64,000 nt of DNA from UBA1422 sp963676385. GTDB lineage: Bacteria > Bacillota > Clostridia > Peptostreptococcales > Anaerovoracaceae. Each line of letters opens with the position of its first letter. Position 1 is the first letter of the stretch. The notes below the pieces were generated by a model. That model was not told the DNA's origin. It was given only the letters and a program-made list of their open reading frames with translations, and searched no databases. Positions 61,151-64,000 of this stretch are shown in pieces. Location of the stretch: contig CAXXMM010000011.1 in the NCBI GenBank assembly GCA_963676385.2, forward strand, positions 62,001-126,000, given 5' to 3'. Made by a program: the position numbers and the translations under genes.

Positions 61151-62005
61151 TTACTTGGTGTATAATTTTTGTTTGTTAATTTTGTCCCTGGCACCGATGT
61201 CCGACTGCTCAGTAAATTCTTCCAGAGATTTGCTGGCGGCCTTTCTGAAAAGGGTATAATCATCATAAAAATGCATTTCCCCCGCCAGATAATCATAATA
61301 GAAATAATAGATGTCTGAATCCATTTTTTCCCTCACTGCGGCTTTGAGACAATCCAAGCTGAAGCTGCAAATCGGTCCGGGCGGTAATCCATTCGCATAG
61401 TATGTATTATAGGGACTTTCTATTGCCACATCATCCCCTGTCAAAAAAGGTCTCTGGTACCCAAGTGCATACTCAGCTGTAACGCAACTTTGGAGTCTGG
61501 AATTCGCAAGAATTCTATTTTGAAATACAGTGGAGGTTTGCTCCAAATATTCTCCTTCCAAGCACTCGGCCTGTATGATAGATGCCAGCACCACTTGCTG
61601 GCTACGGGTTAAGTCGTTTTTTTCAGTTACTTTTGTTGCTGTCTTCTTCACTGTTTTGTTGAAATCTTTCAGACAGTCTGTTAAGAACCGGGAAAGGGTA
61701 TCCCCTTCATATACTTTATATTTGCCGGGCAACATCACCCCTTCAAAACTTCTGTAGTCTTTGACCTTATCATAATAATCGGTTCCTTTCCCCGCCTCAG
61801 ACAACGCCTCTTTCACCTCTTTTGTGGTAAGTCCAAAAACTTGGCTCAACTGGGGGATGATATCCCGACGCAGAAAGTCTCCATCCTCCACCGTAATCTC
61901 ACCAATGATGGTGGGAGATTTCTCCGTGGTTTTATCAGTGTCCGAAACACCGCATCCTGCAAGCAAAATACTGAAAACAGCCATGGCGAATAGTAATTTT
62001 TTCAT
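61151..62005 (-). CDS. MltG-like endolytic transglycosylase, lipoprotein form
   Basis: 284 residues. N-terminal lipobox LLAGC replaces the usual transmembrane anchor. The YceG domain has LASIIQAEC (the second acidic residue aligns with the catalytic Glu), the SPYNTYYANGLPPGPI motif and FYDDYTLFR near the end. MltG cleaves glycan strands and sets their length. ATG at 62005 with AAGGGA upstream. Confidence 0.82.
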   Translation of the reverse strand: MKKLLFAMAVFSILLAGCGVSDTDKTTEKSPTIIGEITVEDGDFLRRDIIPQLSQVFGLTTKEVKEALSEAGKGTDYYDKVKDYRSFEGVMLPGKYKVYEGDTLSRFLTDCLKDFNKTVKKTATKVTEKNDLTRSQQVVLASIIQAECLEGEYLEQTSTVFQNRILANSRLQSCVTAEYALGYQRPFLTGDDVAIESPYNTYYANGLPPGPICSFSLDCLKAAVREKMDSDIYYFYYDYLAGEMHFYDDYTLFRKAASKSLEEFTEQSDIGARDKINKQKLYTK

Positions 62006-62174
62006 TGGGTTCCCTTTCACTGGGTGATTCAGCCTCTATTGTAGCATTCTCCCCTGATCCCAGTCAAACCGCAAAGGGGTAGCCAAAGACCTTAAAGTGA
62101 CAAGGTCACATCCAGCAAAAGAAATTAGATGTAATATGGTAGACATTAGAAGATTCAACGAAAAGGAGATTGAA

Positions 62175-62336
62175 ATGTTATTAAAACCCATTATAGGGAT
62201 TGTCATCGGTGGGGCATTGGGATTCCTTTACTATAAAATCGTAGGCTGCCCCAACGGAACTTGTCCCATTACATCAAAGCCAATGAATACAATTATCTAT
62301 GGGGCTGTAATGGGGCTTCTCATCAGCAACATTTAG
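62175..62336 (+). CDS. DUF6132-like small membrane protein
   Basis: 53 residues: MLLKPIIGIVIGGALGFLYY, then VGCPNGTCPITSKP and a second helix. The CPxGTCPIT motif marks the family. GGAG lies 6 nt before the ATG at 62175; the upstream extension is rejected. Function unknown. Its stop is directly adjacent to that of the convergent gene. Confidence 0.8.
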   Translation: MLLKPIIGIVIGGALGFLYYKIVGCPNGTCPITSKPMNTIIYGAVMGLLISNI

Positions 62337-62681
62337 TTATTTGTTCAACAGCTTGATCTTTTTCAGCATTATGCGAATGCCTCCAACAAGCAGTAACAAT
62401 GCAAACCCTCCAAGAAAAACCAATTGTATAATGTCATATAATTGTTCAATGAAGGGGTGCGGCCACGGGTCTTGAATATACGCTAGAAGAAGAAGGATGA
62501 ACGGCACCAACAAGCTTAAGGCAACAATAATTAATCCCAGACCAACCAGCTTTGGTTTTCTCGGAGAAAGCAGGTTGTTAGGAACAATTCCCCCAATCCA
62601 ATAACCTGGATTGTATTGATTATCCTGCCACTCCGTAAACTCATCTATGCTTTTTTGCATTTTGTCTTTTTCATTATTCAT
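62337..62681 (-). CDS. Small two-helix membrane protein
   Basis: 114 residues: acidic N terminus, then two hydrophobic helices (LVGLGLIIVALSLLVPFILL; LVFLGGFALLLLVGGIRIML) and a Lys-rich end. Not recognised. Convergent with the DUF6132-like gene, with no gap. Confidence 0.6.
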   Translation of the reverse strand: MNNEKDKMQKSIDEFTEWQDNQYNPGYWIGGIVPNNLLSPRKPKLVGLGLIIVALSLLVPFILLLLAYIQDPWPHPFIEQLYDIIQLVFLGGFALLLLVGGIRIMLKKIKLLNK

Positions 62682-62805
62682 GTCATGCCTTCCCCTGATG
62701 ATATTTTATACGTTCCCCATGCCGTTTACAATATGATAATCCATTTGGCTTATGCCAGGTTCCTAATGTCAGAAGATTTCTAATCCCATTGCCCTGCTAC
62801 TTCTG

Positions 62806-63207
62806 TTAGGCTTTTTCGCAAAGTTCAATGAGGATGCCGTTGGTGCTTTTGGGATGAAGAAAGGCAATGCGAGAACCCCCTGCACCGAATCTAGGGGTCT
62901 TATCCAACATAATAATGCCTTTGGCCATTAAATCCGATATGGCTTCTTCGATATTGGCCACACTGTAGGCAATGTGCTGAAGGCCCTGACCTCTGGCAAC
63001 AATATGCCTTGCAATGGGTCCATTGGAGCTGGTGGATTCCAACAGTTCTATCTTTGTGTCTCCAATCTTGTAGAAGGCAACGTTCACTTCTTGATCTTCT
63101 ACGGTTTCCTGTCCGTGGCATTCAAGGCCCAATATATTTTCATATAGGTCCATGGAATCGCTGAGATTATTAACGGCAATACCAAGGTGATCAATGTTTT
63201 TTAGCAT
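62806..63207 (-). CDS. mce: Methylmalonyl-CoA epimerase
   Basis: 133 residues, VOC fold: KNIDHLGIAVNNLSDSMDLY at the start, LQHIAYSV in the middle and GILIEL at the end supply the metal-site His and Glu. It interconverts (R)- and (S)-methylmalonyl-CoA. GGAGG precedes the ATG at 63207, which overlaps the end of meaB by 7 nt. Confidence 0.93.
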   Translation of the reverse strand: MLKNIDHLGIAVNNLSDSMDLYENILGLECHGQETVEDQEVNVAFYKIGDTKIELLESTSSNGPIARHIVARGQGLQHIAYSVANIEEAISDLMAKGIIMLDKTPRFGAGGSRIAFLHPKSTNGILIELCEKA

Positions 63208-64000
63208 TTTAAGGACCTCCATTTCATAAATTTTTCAAGTAATATCCTCGACTCTGTATAGGGTTCACTTTTCTTTTCTAAAATCTTTCCCATGCTTTCA
63301 GATAGGACGTGGGTCTCCTGATCAAAGCTGATAAATTCCGACTCCAACTTTCCATAAACCAGGTTAAGAAGTTCTGCCTTCAGTCTTTTTTCCACTGAAT
63401 CTGACAGCCTTTCCCCCTGGATTTGCTGAGTCAAATGTGTCTCAACAGACTGCATCAAATCGGCAATTCCCGTTCCAGCAGTGGCAATGGTACTGATAAT
63501 GTCAATTCGGGAAAAATCATTGGCGCCCGCCTCTTGTTGGTGCCCCAATTGAAGCCCCATCATGGCCTTCAACTGTTGAATCGTCTTATCAGTGTCCGCA
63601 TGATCTGCCTTGTTGACGGCGATGACATCTGCCACCTCCAAAATTCCTGCTTTCTCTGCCTGAATGTCATCACCCATGCCGGGAACTACCACCAGAACCA
63701 CTGTGTCCACCATGGCGGCAACATCGATTTCCGATTGACCAATCCCAACGGTTTCCACAAAGATATAGTCAGCCCCGTAAAGTTCCATCACCCGTACAGC
63801 TCCGGAAACTGCTTTGGCAACACCACCCAAGGCCCCTCGAGTCGCCATACTGCGAATAAACACATCCGGCTCAGCATTCAGATCAGACATTCGGATTCGA
63901 TCTCCCAGAAATGCACCTCCGGTAATGGGGCTGCTGGGATCCACAGCGATAATGCCAACTTTTTTCTTACTCTTCAGAAGGTGTTTCGCCAGTTGATCCG
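63201..64000 (-). CDS. meaB: MeaB/ArgK GTPase, 5' end outside window
   Basis: The visible 265 codons start DQLAKHLLKSKKKVGIIAVD and contain GTPase motifs ETVGIGQSE and NKAD; the P-loop lies beyond the window. MeaB protects and reloads B12 in methylmalonyl-CoA mutase. The adjacent epimerase supports a methylmalonyl-CoA (propionate or succinate) pathway; the mutase would be expected further upstream. Confidence 0.93.
   Translation of the reverse strand, partial: DQLAKHLLKSKKKVGIIAVDPSSPITGGAFLGDRIRMSDLNAEPDVFIRSMATRGALGGVAKAVSGAVRVMELYGADYIFVETVGIGQSEIDVAAMVDTVVLVVVPGMGDDIQAEKAGILEVADVIAVNKADHADTDKTIQQLKAMMGLQLGHQQEAGANDFSRIDIISTIATAGTGIADLMQSVETHLTQQIQGERLSDSVEKRLKAELLNLVYGKLESEFISFDQETHVLSESMGKILEKKSEPYTESRILLEKFMKWRSLKC

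Noticed and set aside
61151..62005. MltG-like protein thought to lack its catalytic Glu (SIIQAE)
   Set aside because: The second acidic residue of the motif, which aligns with the catalytic Glu of E. coli MltG as remembered, is present.

Overview
The window reads as a chromosomal segment of an anaerobic, low-to-mid GC Firmicute of the class Clostridia. That placement is inferred from the gene content: a full S10-type ribosomal operon with a zinc-type S14, a reverse rubrerythrin and a rubredoxin, butyrate kinase, an MttB-family methyltransferase with its corrinoid protein, methylmalonyl-CoA epimerase with MeaB, a TTAACA-type Pho box, and strong Gram-positive ribosome binding sites. No phage, transposase, CRISPR array or rRNA was seen.

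Layout. 1-8379 (minus strand): the S10/spc ribosomal operon from rpsJ to a partial rplR, driven by its own promoter through a structured ~250-nt leader. 8536-12892 (minus): a nucleoside kinase, a degenerate PfkB-like protein, a LUD-domain protein and butyrate kinase; the last two carry single-base frame breaks. 12934-15683: a PC4-like YdbC protein, a GPH-type sugar symporter, reverse rubrerythrin and a 49-residue rubredoxin. 15781-20201 (minus): a RecA-like/PEP-pyruvate-binding fusion protein, a GyrI-like protein and a frame-broken diacylglycerol glucosyltransferase. 20252-25076 (minus): a two-component system with a small membrane protein, an XRE repressor with a small partner, and an AraC regulator. 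25200-27289 (plus): corrinoid protein and MttB-family methyltransferase, divergent from the AraC gene. 27367-31523 (minus): phosphate uptake operon pstSCAB-phoU behind a four-repeat Pho box. 31659-34449: tRNA-Pro, a PAS-GAF-GGDEF cyclase, and a tRNA-Val with an odd anticodon loop. 34556-40021 (minus): acyltransferase, DODA-type dioxygenase, pirin, and a GGDEF/HD-GYP protein. 40075-40788: bioY with a BirA-type operator.

41533-48377 is a peptide and amino-acid use island: a secreted M28 peptidase and an APC permease flanked by two membrane-anchored LuxR regulators, the second frame-broken. 48613-52074 holds an ABC-F ATPase and a three-gene operon of two membrane proteins around a DUF2089 regulator. 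52119-61070 holds a second catabolic-looking island: APC permease, CDF-like protein, two YtcJ-type amidohydrolases and a MATE exporter on the minus strand, divergent from an unusual MerR-zinc-knuckle-methyltransferase-like regulator. A MerR-type promoter with a 19-bp spacer lies between them. 61151-64000 holds an MltG-like lipoprotein, two small membrane proteins, and the methylmalonyl-CoA genes mce and meaB (partial).

Four genes (butyrate kinase, LUD protein, glucosyltransferase, second membrane LuxR) each need exactly one inserted or deleted base in a short homopolymer to restore a family-length protein. This pattern fits either assembly indel errors or recent decay and should be settled before pathway claims are made.
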